DNA of 64,000 bases from Cohnella ginsengisoli (GTDB lineage Bacteria; Bacillota; Bacilli; Paenibacillales; Paenibacillaceae), in the NCBI RefSeq assembly GCF_029525555.1, contig NZ_JAPDHZ010000002.1, positions 161,868 through 225,867 on the forward strand. The letters are read 5' to 3'. Below are positions 16,986 through 26,723 of the stretch, piece after piece. The notes under the pieces were generated by a model. That model saw only the letters and a list, made by a program, of their open reading frames with translations, was not told the origin of the DNA and did not search any database. Position 1 is the stretch's first letter; the number at the start of each line of letters is the position of its first letter. Both the position numbers and the translations under genes were made by a program.

Positions 16986-18293
16986 TTATTGATCCCGCCG
17001 AACTGACATCCCTGCGAGCATGCCGCGATCCCGCAGCGTCTCCCATGCTTCCCTCACCGCCAGTTTCACGTGCGCGTAGGTCAAGCCGCCCTGCATATAG
17101 GCGATATAAGGCTCCCGGATCGGAGCGTCCGCGGACAGCTCCAGACTGCCGCCTTGAATGAAGGTGCCCGCCGCCATAATGACCGGATGCTCGTAGCCGG
17201 GCATGTCCCACGGCTCGGGGACGACATGGGCGTCCACCGCGGCCGCGCGCTGCACCGCTTGGACGAAAGCGATCAGCGGCGCCTCCGAGCCGAAGGCGAT
17301 CGCCTGGATAAGGTCGGTACGGGGCTCGTCCCATGCGGGCTTCGTCTCGAAGCCGAGCTGCTCGAAAACGGCCGCCGCGAAGATGCTGCCGCGAACCGCC
17401 TGGGAGACGAGCAGCGGCGCCAGGAACAGCCCTTGGTAAATCGACCGCGTCGTGCCGAGCATGGCGCCGACTTCCGCGCCGATGCCGGGCGCGGTCATGC
17501 GGAAGGCGGCCTGCTCGACGAGCTCCGTCTTGCCCGCGATATATCCGCCGCTCGCGGCGAGTCCGCCGCCCGGATTTTTAATGAGCGAGCCGGCGATCAG
17601 ATCGACGCCGACCTCGCACGGCTCGCGGTCTTCCGTAAACTCGCCGTAGCAATTGTCCGCGAAAATAATGGCATCGGGCTTCAATTCCCGCAGCATGCGC
17701 ACCATTTCCGCGATCCGGTCGATCGTGAACGAAGACCGCCATTCGTAGCCGCGGGAGCGCTGGATCGCGAATACGCGCGTGCGGGGCGTCACGGCAGCGG
17801 CGACCGCGGCAAAGTCAACGCCGCCGTCCGCCTGCAGCGGAATCGACTTCGCCTTAATGCCCCAGTCGGCAAGCGAGCCGATCCCGTCCCCCGGCTTGCC
17901 TACGACCTTGCGCAGCGTATCGTACGGCTCGCCGGTCACGAACAGTATCTCGTCGCCCGGACGCAGCACGCCGAACAGCGCCGTCGAGATCGTGTGCGTG
18001 CCCGAAGCAAAATGAGGACGCACCAGTGCGGCCTCCGCTCCGAATACTTCTGCGTATACGAGATCGAGCACCTCGCGTCCCCTGTCGTTATAGCCGTAGC
18101 CCGTCGATGAGGCGAAATGGTAATCGCTCACTTTATGCTTGCGAAAAGCGCGGATGACCTTCCAGTTGTTCCGTTCTGCGATGCGGTCCGTCTCCGCGAA
18201 CCGACCGGCCGCGAGCTTCTCCGCCCGGTCGGCCAGCCGCTGCCATTCCTGCTCCGATTGCAGGTTGTCCTTGCCGTCGTTCATCCTCATCAT
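16986..18293 (-). CDS. ynbB: PLP-dependent aminotransferase-fold protein YnbB (methionine gamma-lyase/aluminium-resistance family)
   Basis: A 435-residue fold-type I PLP enzyme of the YnbB family, often annotated as methionine gamma-lyase family or aluminium resistance protein. Features include RPHFASGTHTI (cofactor phosphate region), FADNCYGEF (Asp contacting the pyridine ring) and AGSLIKNPGGG, which contains the Schiff-base lysine. The true substrate is not known. The order hflX-ynbB-glnR-glnA is conserved in Bacilli. ATG 18293 and an in-frame ATG at 18284 are both possible starts (AAGGA fits the second better). Confidence 0.88.
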   Translation of the reverse strand: MMRMNDGKDNLQSEQEWQRLADRAEKLAAGRFAETDRIAERNNWKVIRAFRKHKVSDYHFASSTGYGYNDRGREVLDLVYAEVFGAEAALVRPHFASGTHTISTALFGVLRPGDEILFVTGEPYDTLRKVVGKPGDGIGSLADWGIKAKSIPLQADGGVDFAAVAAAVTPRTRVFAIQRSRGYEWRSSFTIDRIAEMVRMLRELKPDAIIFADNCYGEFTEDREPCEVGVDLIAGSLIKNPGGGLAASGGYIAGKTELVEQAAFRMTAPGIGAEVGAMLGTTRSIYQGLFLAPLLVSQAVRGSIFAAAVFEQLGFETKPAWDEPRTDLIQAIAFGSEAPLIAFVQAVQRAAAVDAHVVPEPWDMPGYEHPVIMAAGTFIQGGSLELSADAPIREPYIAYMQGGLTYAHVKLAVREAWETLRDRGMLAGMSVRRDQ

Positions 18294-18330
18294 TCCTTGC
18301 TCCCATTTCCGAACCGGTTCGCGCTTACGA

Positions 18331-19633
18331 TTAGACCGAATTCATGTTTTCTACAAAATAATGCTCAAGCGGCCGTCCGTACTTTTCCAGGTCCGCCGGA
18401 TTGATGCGAAGCTTAAGCAGCAAACGATCCTCGTCCGTCCCCTGTTCGAGCACTTCGCCTACGCGGTAGGCAAGCGCGGCCAACTCGCCGCGTTCCGCGG
18501 GGGAGCGACAGCAGCCGGACGTCGCCCAGAAGCTTGTCCTCGATGCGCCGCACGAGCGAGTCCATGTCCCGCGCGCTGAACGCGCTGACGCGCAGCGCGT
18601 CAGGGCCTCCCGCGAGCAGTCCGATCGCCGCGGGCGGGCATTCGTCGATCTTGTTGTACACGAGCAGCGAAGGCTGGCCGCCGGCGCCCAGCTCTGACAG
18701 CACCTCGTCCACGACAGCCCGCTGCCGGTCCCGCATCGGGGACGAGGCGTCCACGACATGCAGCAGCAGGTCCGCTTCGTTGACCTCTTCGAGCGTCGCC
18801 CGGAACGCCGCCACGAGATCGTGCGGCAGGTTCTGAATGAAGCCGACCGTATCGGTGAGCAGCACTTCCTTGCCGCTGGGCAGCGACAGCGCGCGGGAGG
18901 TCGGATCGAGCGTGGCGAAAAGCTTATTCTCCGCAAATACGTCGGCGCTCGTGAGCTGCCGCAGCAGCGTCGACTTCCCGGCGTTCGTATAGCCGACGAG
19001 CGCGACCTGGACGACGCCGTTTTTTTTGCGGCGTTCCCGATGCAGCTTGCGGTGCGCCATCACGCCCTCGAGCTGGCGCTTCAGCTCGGTTATCCGTCCT
19101 CGAATGTGACGGCGGTCCGTCTCGAGCTTCGTCTCGCCCGGTCCCCGCGTCCCGATGCCGCCGCCGAGCCGGGACAGATTTTTGCCCTGCCCGGACAATC
19201 TCGGCAGCAGATACGACAGTTGGGCCAGCTCGACTTGCAGGATGCCTTCTCTCGTCTTGGCTCTGCCCGCGAAAATATCGAGGATGAGCTGGGTGCGGTC
19301 GATGATCTTGACGTCCAGCTCTTCTTCGAGGTTGCGCACTTGCACGCCGGACAGCTCCTGATCGAAGATCGCCGTCGTCGCCGCTTCTTCGGCAATCATC
19401 GCCTTGATTTCTTGGGCTTTGCCCTTGCCGACGAACCATCTCGCGTCCGGCACGTCCCTGTTCTGCATCATGCGGCCGACGACTTCGACGCCCGCGGTAT
19501 CCGCCAGATTCGCGAGTTCGTCCATCGAATGCGCCGGATCCGCGCCCGATTGTCGCACGGCTTCGGTAACCAGGCTGACGAGCAGCGCGCGCTCGCCTCG
19601 ATCGGCACCCGTATCGTAAGTATTAGGCTTCAT
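18331..19633 (-). CDS. hflX: Ribosome-associated GTPase HflX, frameshifted near the C-terminus
   Basis: A restored 433-residue HflX, a GTPase that binds the 50S subunit and splits stalled ribosomes. The N-terminal HflX domain includes GKGKAQEIKAMI and FDQELSGVQVRNLEE. The glycine-rich linker is SRLGGGIGTRGPGE. The G domain has G1 GYTNAGKST, G3 DTVGF and G4 NKID. A G run at 18499-18503 shifts the frame after LLGDVRLLSLP. Dropping one base restores AERGELAALAYRVGEVLEQG and the normal end ENMNSV. The unrestored frame ends in an Arg-rich tail unlike the family. Position between spoVK and ynbB is conserved. Confidence 0.93.
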
Positions 19634-19695
19634 CTCTATCGGCTGCCTCCAGTGCTTCGAATCGTCACCTTATACTATACCCGCATTGCCGCGCT

Positions 19696-20715
19696 CTAAT
19701 TGAAGCCCCAGCCGAACGCGGGTCCCGCCGGCGTCCCGGCCGCGGGCAGCGGCTTCAAATCTTCCGGGCGTATGCCGACCAGCTCCTGCCTCGACGGCGA
19801 CGCGGACGGATATTGCTGGAGCAGCCGCACCGCTTGGTTGCGAATCGCGCGTTCCAGCATATTGCGCACGTACCGGGCGTTGCTGAACGGATGTCCCGCC
19901 GCTTCTTTTTCCTGAAGCACGTTCTGCTTCAGCTTGGCGACCGCTTGGGGCAGCAGCACGTAATCGCGTTCTCTCGCCATCCCTTCGGCGATCTGCAGCA
20001 GCTGGTCCACGGTAAAATCGGGAAAATCCATCTGGATCGGGAACCGGGACGGGAGCCCCGGGTTCGTCATCATGAACATGTCGATCTCGAGCGGATAACC
20101 TGCCAGGATGAGCACGAACTGATTGCGATGGTCCTCCATCGCCTTGACGAGCGTATCGATCGCTTCCTTGCCGAAATCCTTTTCCCCGCCCCGGGCGAGC
20201 GAATAGGCCTCGTCGACGAACAATACGCCGCCGAGCGCCTTTTTCACGAGATCCCGCGTCTTCTGCGCGGTATGGCCGATATACTCGCCGACCAGGTCGG
20301 CGCGTTCGACCTCGACCAAATGACCTTTGGTCAGCAGACCCATGCTCTGAAAAAGCTTGGCGAGCAGCCGGGCGACGGTTGTCTTGCCGGTACCCGGATT
20401 GCCTCTGAAAATCATATGGTATACGTGCGACTGGCTATGAAGCCCCGCATCGCCCCGGTACTGGGCGATCTGCAGCAGCGCATAAATCTCATAGACGAGC
20501 TCCTTGACGTTGTCGAGTCCGACCATGCGCTCAAGCTCCTGCTGCCACATGGCCCAAGGACCTGTGGATGGCAGACCGCGTCCCGCGGCGAGCGCCTCCG
20601 GACTGGACGCGGCACCGGCCGGCGCCGCGTCCTGGCTGCGAAGCACCACGTTGATTTGTCTGGCGGGCCTCGCCGCGGCGGCGCTATCCCGCTCGCCCTG
20701 CGCTCTAGCATTCAT
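19696..20715 (-). CDS. spoVK: Stage V sporulation protein K, AAA ATPase
   Basis: A 339-residue AAA ATPase of the CbxX/SpoVK family, needed for late spore maturation in Bacillus. Walker A is RGNPGTGKTTVARLL, Walker B is GGVLFVDEAYSLARG, sensor 1 is in FVLILAGYP and the arginine finger is in NPGLPSRFP. The N-terminal 60 residues are low-complexity and variable. The start is placed at ATG 20715; an earlier ATG at 20760 adds 15 residues without support. Directly upstream of hflX, as in Bacillus. A mother-cell sigma-factor promoter is expected but I could not assign one. Confidence 0.9.
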   Translation of the reverse strand: MNARAQGERDSAAAARPARQINVVLRSQDAAPAGAASSPEALAAGRGLPSTGPWAMWQQELERMVGLDNVKELVYEIYALLQIAQYRGDAGLHSQSHVYHMIFRGNPGTGKTTVARLLAKLFQSMGLLTKGHLVEVERADLVGEYIGHTAQKTRDLVKKALGGVLFVDEAYSLARGGEKDFGKEAIDTLVKAMEDHRNQFVLILAGYPLEIDMFMMTNPGLPSRFPIQMDFPDFTVDQLLQIAEGMARERDYVLLPQAVAKLKQNVLQEKEAAGHPFSNARYVRNMLERAIRNQAVRLLQQYPSASPSRQELVGIRPEDLKPLPAAGTPAGPAFGWGFN

Positions 20716-20803
20716 GACTGGCTCACACCCCGCAGACGAAAGTCGGCGCGAACGCCGCATTATCAGTCTATTCGGGCCGGTCAGGCATCATGCAACTGCA
20801 AGC

Positions 20804-21460
20804 TCAGCGCCACTTCTGAAGCAGCCACTTCGTGTAGGCCAGCACTTCGCGAGTCCGGTGATAAGCCATGTTCATGACCTTCGAATCCGTCACGCTCACT
20901 TGCGGCCGCTCGTAATCAAGCGCCTCGGCGATGTCAAGCGATCTGGACCCGTGATATTGATGCGTTACGATGACAGCGGTACGCCACCCATGCGCCTCCA
21001 TGATCGCCTTCGAAAACTTCAGGTTTTCGTACGTGCTCGTCGCCTTGGGCTCGATCAAAATCGCCGAAGCGGGTACGCCCCGCTGCAGCAAATAATCGCG
21101 CATGCCTTCCGCTTCGGTGAGCACGGCGCCTCCGGCGTCCAGTCCGCCCGTGACGATAAAGCGGCTGAACACGTCCGCCCGGTAGAGCGTCATCGCTTGG
21201 TCGAGACGCTCCTGCAAGCCCGGACTCGGCTTGTTGTCCCACAACGACGCGCCAAGCACGATTCCGACGTCCGAGGTTGCAGGCAACCCTTTAGCAGGTT
21301 CGCCTTCGAATCGCCCGATGACGACAAACAGACTGCCGCACCAAAGAAAAAGCGCCAGCATGCCGGCGCTCACTACATAGGCGGCCGCTCGAAGACGCTT
21401 TCGGCGCAGACGGACGACAGATCCGGCCGCGCTTCGTTCGCGATTCGCGGCCCCGCTCAC
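20804..21460 (-). CDS. YdcF family (DUF218) membrane protein
   Basis: A 218-residue protein with a basic N-terminus, one transmembrane helix (VVSAGMLALFLWCGSLFVVI) and an extracytoplasmic DUF218 domain: VGIVLGASLWDNKPSPGL, FIVTGGLDAGG, EPKATSTYENLKFS, VIVTHQYHGSRS. DUF218 includes ElyC/SanA/YdcF, linked to envelope carbon flux and S-adenosylmethionine binding, but no general activity is settled. Its start overlaps the DUF402 gene stop by four bases, so the two are co-translated. Confidence 0.88.
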   Translation of the reverse strand: MSGAANRERSAAGSVVRLRRKRLRAAAYVVSAGMLALFLWCGSLFVVIGRFEGEPAKGLPATSDVGIVLGASLWDNKPSPGLQERLDQAMTLYRADVFSRFIVTGGLDAGGAVLTEAEGMRDYLLQRGVPASAILIEPKATSTYENLKFSKAIMEAHGWRTAVIVTHQYHGSRSLDIAEALDYERPQVSVTDSKVMNMAYHRTREVLAYTKWLLQKWR

Positions 21461-22016
21461 GGCGTAACGTTCTCCCAGCCGAGACGTTCGAGAAACAGCT
21501 TGCGGTGTTTAAGGCTCATATCGAAATAAGGAAACTTTTTCTGACGAATCAGCGACAAGAGCCGCTGCGCGGTCCGATGCGCCATGGCCGAGTCGCGGGG
21601 CGTAATATGGCCGTCGCCCAGCGCATCCTCCAGCTCGTCCTCGTCCAACAATAGCGTCTCTCCGGTCGGGAGCACGACGATGTCCAGATACAGATCGTCG
21701 AACCAAGGCACCTGCTGGTCGGTCAGACCTTGCGTCTTGCAAATATCGATATACCATTGAACGACCTGGCCGCGCTGGTCGAACATCGTCGTCACGACGA
21801 AGTGCTCCCCCGCGGATAATGCTGCGTCCACAAATATCCCTTGTCCGCCAGGCACATCCGCTTGCCGTTATACTCTTTCCAGAGCGGATCGCGCAGGTCT
21901 TGAATCCGGTAGAGCGTCACAAACCCGCGGAAATAAGGTTCGTCCATGGGGATGCATGCATAATTTTTTTTCAAGATGCGGCGCCAATTGGCCCGGTCGG
22001 AAAATTTTCGTTTCAT
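21457..22016 (-). CDS. DUF402 domain protein, frameshifted (-1)
   Basis: Restored length is 186 residues. The N-terminal part starts MKRKFSDRANWRRILKKNYA (ATG 22016, GAGAGGATTT just upstream). The C-terminal part carries the DUF402 core: FDQRGQVVQWYIDI, WFDDLYLDIVVLPTGE and LLDEDELEDALGDGHI. DUF402 proteins include nucleoside di/triphosphatases (Ntdp/YtlI-like) with these Asp/Glu clusters coordinating metal. The frame breaks at a run of five C (21807-21811). Here a base must be added, giving HYPRGEHFVVTT. This is one of only two -1 events in the window. Confidence 0.82.
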
Positions 22017-22138
22017 AAATCCTCTCTCGTTCACGATAATCAGGTTTACACAAAGCTTACCACAACTTGCCTTCTTGAACCAGTTAAGCCCTCCCTGCGC
22101 CACTGAAGCTATTGCGGGATCTCCGACAATCGGCAAAA

Positions 22139-22600
22139 TTACCGCAGCGCCTTGCTCATCCTGACATGCAAAATGCCGGCGTCATAGAAAGGTTCCTCGG
22201 AAATCGTGGCGTAGCCTAGCTTCGCGTAAAAAGGCTCGGCGCTGCATTGCGCGTCCAGGATGGCGCGCTCGTACCCCATCTCCGCCGCATCCCGCTCCAT
22301 CGCCGTCACGATCAGACGGCCGATCGAACGGCCGCGGTAGTGAAGCCTGACGGCGATGCGCTGCAGCTTGGCTATTCCGGGTTCAAACGTTTTCCAGCGG
22401 GCGGCCGCTAAGGGTTTTCCGTGGTCCGTCGCCAGAAAGTGTCTGCAGGCGGAGGGGGACGCATCGTATTCGTCGACCTCTTCCTCGGGCGAAACGCCTT
22501 GTTCCTGCACGAATACTTCCGTCCTTACGGCCAAACATTGTTCCAATTCGCTTTGCTCGGTTACCAATTTGCATTCCACTCGCGATTCCTCCCGCTTCAT
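22139..22600 (-). CDS. GNAT family N-acetyltransferase (YjcF-like)
   Basis: A 153-residue GNAT protein of the YjcF/ElaA-like type. Signature segments are RTEVFVQEQGVSPEEEVDEYD near the N-terminus (quoted in part: VFVQEQGVSPEEEVDEYD), the acetyl-CoA loop IAVRLHYRGRSIGRLIV, and the C-terminal LDAQCSAEPFYAKLGY. The start ATG 22600 has AGAGAG upstream; the longer frame overlaps the terminator and the end of the penicillin-binding protein gene. Substrate is unknown. Confidence 0.88.
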   Translation of the reverse strand: MKREESRVECKLVTEQSELEQCLAVRTEVFVQEQGVSPEEEVDEYDASPSACRHFLATDHGKPLAAARWKTFEPGIAKLQRIAVRLHYRGRSIGRLIVTAMERDAAEMGYERAILDAQCSAEPFYAKLGYATISEEPFYDAGILHVRMSKALR

Positions 22601-22636
22601 CTCTCTCTGCAATGAACCTATTTTGTACAATAAACG

Positions 22637-22666
22637 AAAAAAAGACAAGCGCGGACGCGCTTGTCT
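22637..22666 (-). terminator. Terminator of the penicillin-binding protein gene
   Basis: A perfect 11-base stem (AGACAAGCGCG / CGCGCTTGTCT, two-base loop) is followed on the minus strand by seven T. It lies 26 bases past the restored stop at 22692, which supports that stop over the raw frame reading through to 22618. Confidence 0.88.
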
Positions 22667-22691
22667 GAAGCAGAGCGGGGTCGATACGGAT

Positions 22692-25319
22692 TTAAGGAGC
22701 GACCTGATCCGCAGTGCCGGTCGCGGCATCGGTTGCCGCCCCGGCTTCGTCTTTTTTCTTCTTCTCTTTTTTTGACCTTCGGGTCGGCGGTCGCCGTACT
22801 CGTCGGCAGCACCGTCGGCGAGGTTGTCGCGCGGGCGACAGGGCCTGTCGACTCCGTCGCCTGAGGCGTCGGCGTTGGCGTCGGCGTTGATGTAGGCGTC
22901 GCTGTCGGCGTCGAAGAAGGCTGCTCCGTGTTCGTCGGTAGCCCGCCGTCCGGCGTCGGCTCGCCTTGATCGCCGCCGTCTCCTTCATCCGGCACGTCCG
23001 TGCCGTCCGATGGCGTCTCCGTCGGCTCGCCTGGGGTCGGCGTCGGCGTTGGCGTCGGCTCGAGCTCGGACGTCACCTCGACTGTGACGCGATTCGACTC
23101 GGCGCCCTCCGTTCCGTTTTTCGGATCGTACGGTTTCACGTAATACGTGTATGTCGTATCCGGCATGATCGACAGATCCTCGGCCGACGGCGTCACGGAC
23201 TCGACCAGCAGCTTGAACTCGTTCTCTCCGCTCGCCTGGCGATAAATCTTGTACGTGATATCGTCGCCCGGTACGGCGGTCCAGTTCAAGGCTACCGATA
23301 CCTGCTGGGAGTCGTATACGCCGGTCAGATCGGTAATCGCCGCGTTCTCCGTCGGCGTCGGAGTAGGCTGCTCCTTCGCTTGATCCGGCACGGGGAACGA
23401 TTGCTTCGCTTTGCCCTCGAGCGCCTTCTTCATAACTTTGGAGAATAGCGCTGCGGCCTGACCGCTGCTCTTTTTGACATAATGCTTCGTATCGGTCTTG
23501 TCGTAGCCCATCCAGACCGCCGCCGTGTATTCCGGCGTATAGCCGACGAACCAGACGTCGCGGTTGCCGCTGGAGCTGACGCCTTTGAGCCCGAGCTGCG
23601 TCGTGCCGGTCTTGCCGGCGACGGTCCGGCCGCCGATCTGCGCCTTCGTTCCCGTGCCGCCGCTGACGACGCCCTTCATGATCTCGGTCACGTAATACGC
23701 GGTCATCGGCTTGATCACTTGATTGTCGCCCGGCGCCTTGAACGTATAAACCGGCTTGCCGGAGGCGTCGGTGATCTTCAGCACGGCGTGCGCGTCCTGC
23801 AGTTGTCCGCCGTTGGCGAACGTACCGTAGGCGCGGGCCATCTGCACAGGCGTCACGCCTTTGGTCAGCCCCCCCGAGCGCGATCGCGAGGTTGCGGTCG
23901 TCCTTGTCGAGATCGATGCCGAGCTTGGCGGCGAACTTGACGCCAGTGGACACGCCGATCTCGTTAAGCAGCCAGACGGCCGGCTGGTTGATCGAGCCTT
24001 TGATCGCATCCTTCATCGCGATGGCCCCGACATAAGGGTTCTTGTTCGAATCCTTCGGGCAATATTTGCCGTTGTTGTAACAGATCTTGTCGTCGCGCAG
24101 CGTCGAATCGGGCGTGAATTTCCCGGTCTCGAGCGCCGGTCCGTAGGAGACGATCGGCTTGAACGAGGAACCCGGCTGCCGCTGGCTCTCCACCCGGTTG
24201 AGCCCGCTCTTCTGGTAGTCTCGGCCGCCGACCATCGCCTTGAGCGAGCCGTCGTGCTGGTCCATGATGACCATCGCACCCTGGATCGGCGTGTCGTCCT
24301 CGCTTTTTTCGAAGTTGGCGTCCTTGGAAAATTCGCTTTCCATCGCGCTTTGGGCAGCCGTGTCGATCGTCGTATAGATCGTATAGCCGCCCGACAGCAG
24401 CTCTTCCTCCGTCAGATTCAGCTTCTCGAGCGCTTCGTCGATCGCATAATCCGTGTAGCTGGCGAACTTGCTCGTATTCGTCATCGCCATCGAAGGCTTA
24501 TAGACGATCGCCGCGGCATCCTCGCGCTCTTGCTCCGTGATGAGGCCTTGATCCGTCATGAGACGCAGCACGACGCCGCGGCGCTCCATGGAGTTGTCCG
24601 GATGCTTGTAAGGATTGTAGATGCTCGGTCCCTTCGGAATCGCGGCCAGCGTGGCGATCTGCCAGGTCTTCAGCTGGTCGAGATCGCCGACGCCGAAGTA
24701 AAACTTCGCCGCCGTCTTGATGCCGTATTGCCCGTTGCCGAAGTAGATCCGGTTCAAGTATAGCTCCAGAATCTCTTCCTTCGTCTTGTGCCGTTCGAGC
24801 GCGAGCGCGATCGATGCCTCCGTGCCTTTGCGGAACCACGTCTTGTCCGCGTTCAGGAACAGGTTGCGGGCGAGCTGCTGGGTGATCGTGCTGGCGCCTT
24901 CGACCATGCTGCGGGCGACGACGTCCTTCGCGAGCGCCCGGCCGATGCCGAACAAGTCGACGCCGCCGTGCTCGTAGAACCGTTTGTCCTCGACCGCGAC
25001 GAAGGCATCGCGGACGGCTTGCGGAATATCTTTGTATTGCACGTATTCGCGGTTGCCGCCAGCGATCGATATTTTGGCGATTTGGTTGCCGTTTGCGTCG
25101 GCTACGATCGTCGAACGGTCGAGATCGAGCTTGTTGAGGTTGGCCGACAATACGCGTTCGCCGTTCAAAATGACGAGCAAGTACGCGACCGCCGCGGCAA
25201 GAACAGCCAAGACGGCGATGCAGATGATCCAAATTAGAGCGACTTTGCCCCGCCCGCGCTTGCGCGGGGGGCTTGCCGCCTTTCCCGCTGCGGGACGGTT
25301 TCGGTGCTGACTGAGCCAA
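22692..25319 (-). CDS. Class A penicillin-binding protein 1A with FnIII and low-complexity tail, three frameshifts
   Basis: A bifunctional peptidoglycan synthase, 874 residues restored. Domains in order: basic cytoplasmic tail; transmembrane helix; GT51 glycosyltransferase (VAVEDKRFYEHGG, GASTITQQLARN); transpeptidase (QPGSSFKPI nucleophile motif, KGSINQPAV, KTGTTQ); an FnIII-like domain; a Thr/Pro-rich linker; and a Lys/Ala-rich end. The TTG start at 25319 has GGGGAG seven bases upstream. Three +1 shifts, in runs at 25266-25271, 23869-23875 and 22767-22773, break it. Correcting all three gives one continuous protein ending GTADQVAP just before a terminator. It sits between hfq and the GNAT gene, an insertion relative to Bacillus order. 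Confidence 0.92.
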
Positions 25320-25371
25320 TGGCTTTCTCCCCTTTTACAGTACGATTTTTCTCTGTCTATACCATACCCGC

Positions 25372-25403
25372 TCAAAAAGAAGAACAACCCAAGTGTTGGG
25401 TTG
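25372..25403 (-). terminator. Terminator of hfq
   Basis: CAACCCAA, a three-base loop and TTGGGTTG form a perfect stem. On the minus strand it is followed by TTCTTCTTTTT. It lies about 70 bases past the hfq stop. Confidence 0.75.
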
Positions 25404-25474
25404 CCCTGTGGCCTGGCTATTCAATTAGACGCTGAAGGGGGGCGAAAGGTTTCGTTAACGGAGCTGCGCACGCG

Positions 25475-25717
25475 TCAAGCGTTGGCCCCGGCGTCCTGCT
25501 GCTGAAGGGATACGTTGCGCTGCGGCATGAACGTGCTGATGGCATGCTTGTACACCATCTGCTGCCGGCCGTCGCTGTCGATGACGATCGTGAAGTTGTC
25601 GAAGGCGCGGACGACGCCGCGAATCTGAAAGCCGTTGGTCAAGTAAACGGTGACGGGCACGCTATCCTTGCGCAGTTGATTCAGAAACGTATCCTGGATG
25701 TTTATGGACTTGTTCAT
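25475..25717 (-). CDS. hfq: RNA-binding protein Hfq
   Basis: An 80-residue Sm-like RNA chaperone. Sm1 is [24 protein letters not shown] (quoted in part: [19 protein letters not shown]) and Sm2 is [14 protein letters not shown] with the YKHA signature; a short Gln/Ala tail follows. GGGGGATACC precedes ATG 25717. It lies 52 bases downstream of miaA, the conserved arrangement. The hexamer would bind small RNAs and mRNA A-rich or U-rich tracts, although Hfq in Bacilli has limited phenotypes. Confidence 0.96.
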   Translation of the reverse strand: MNKSINIQDTFLNQLRKDSVPVTVYLTNGFQIRGVVRAFDNFTIVIDSDGRQQMVYKHAISTFMPQRNVSLQQQDAGANA

Positions 25718-25769
25718 TACCGGTATCCCCCATCGCCATTAATTTCTTGTGTAAGATTATATTCAAAGC

Positions 25770-26723
25770 TCATTTTAACTTTCCTGCTATTATAGCATAG
25801 ATCATTGGATAAAGATCGGAGATTTTTGCGGCGCCGTCCGCGTCGATCCAAACCAAGTCCTGCATGTGGCGGAACCAGGAGAGCTGGCGCTTGGCGAATC
25901 GCCGCGTATCCCGCTTGAGCATCGTTACCGCGTCTTCGTACGCGATGCGGCCTTCGAGGTAGGCGGCCATCTCCTTGTAGCCGAGCGCCTGCATGGCAAC
26001 GGACGACGAGGACAGTCCTTCCGCCAGCAACCCTCGCACTTCCTCCTCGAGTCCATGCGCCAGCATGTCGTCTACCCGTTGGTCGATGCGCGCGTACAGC
26101 TTGGCCCGTTCCATATGGAGTCCGAGCAGCACGAGGTTATAGGGCGATTCCTTGCGGTCTCCGCGCGCCTCGCCAAGCTGCTCCGACGCTGGACGTCCTG
26201 TCGTCCTCTGAATCTCAAGCGCGCGGATGACGCGCCGGACGTCGTTCGGATGGAGTCTGGCCGCGGTCGCCGGATCGACGGCCGATAGCTTCGCGTGCAG
26301 CGCTTCGGCGCCATCCGTATCGGCGACCGCCTGCATCGACGCGCGGAATGCGGGATCGCTGCCCGACGGCTGAAAGCCGAACCCGTAGCAGACCGACTCG
26401 ACGTACAATCCCGTGCCGCCGACGATAAAGGGAATGCGTCCGCGGCCCTGAATGTCCCGGATCGCCTCCCCGCAGGCCGCCTGGAAGTTCGCCGCCGAGA
26501 AAGGCTCGGCCGGATCCTTGATGTCGATCAGATGGTGAGGGACGCCCTCGCGCTCGGCAAGCGGCAGCTTGGCCGTCCCGATATCCATCCCCTTGTATAC
26601 CTGCATTGAATCCCCGCTGATAATCTCGCAATCGAACGTCTTGGCGATCGCGAGGCTCGCCGCCGTCTTGCCGACGGCCGTCGGTCCGACCAGCGCGATC
26701 AGCGGAGGCTTATTGTTCGTCAT
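25770..26723 (-). CDS. miaA: tRNA dimethylallyltransferase
   Basis: A 317-residue enzyme that isopentenylates A37 of tRNAs reading UNN codons. The P-loop is ALVGPTAVGKTAASLAIA; other signatures are ISGDSMQVYKGMDIGTAK, PHHLIDIKDP, IPFIVGGTGLYVES, DVRRVIRALEI and RRFAKRQLSWFRHM. ATG 26723 overlaps the stop of the RsmJ-like gene by four bases. Order mutL-(methyltransferase)-miaA-hfq resembles Bacilli. Length is normal. Confidence 0.97.
   Translation of the reverse strand: MTNNKPPLIALVGPTAVGKTAASLAIAKTFDCEIISGDSMQVYKGMDIGTAKLPLAEREGVPHHLIDIKDPAEPFSAANFQAACGEAIRDIQGRGRIPFIVGGTGLYVESVCYGFGFQPSGSDPAFRASMQAVADTDGAEALHAKLSAVDPATAARLHPNDVRRVIRALEIQRTTGRPASEQLGEARGDRKESPYNLVLLGLHMERAKLYARIDQRVDDMLAHGLEEEVRGLLAEGLSSSSVAMQALGYKEMAAYLEGRIAYEDAVTMLKRDTRRFAKRQLSWFRHMQDLVWIDADGAAKISDLYPMIYAIIAGKLK

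Noticed and set aside
23869..23875. Phase variation through homopolymer runs
   Set aside because: The same +1 bias occurs in essential housekeeping genes such as parC, so a technical cause explains all cases more simply.
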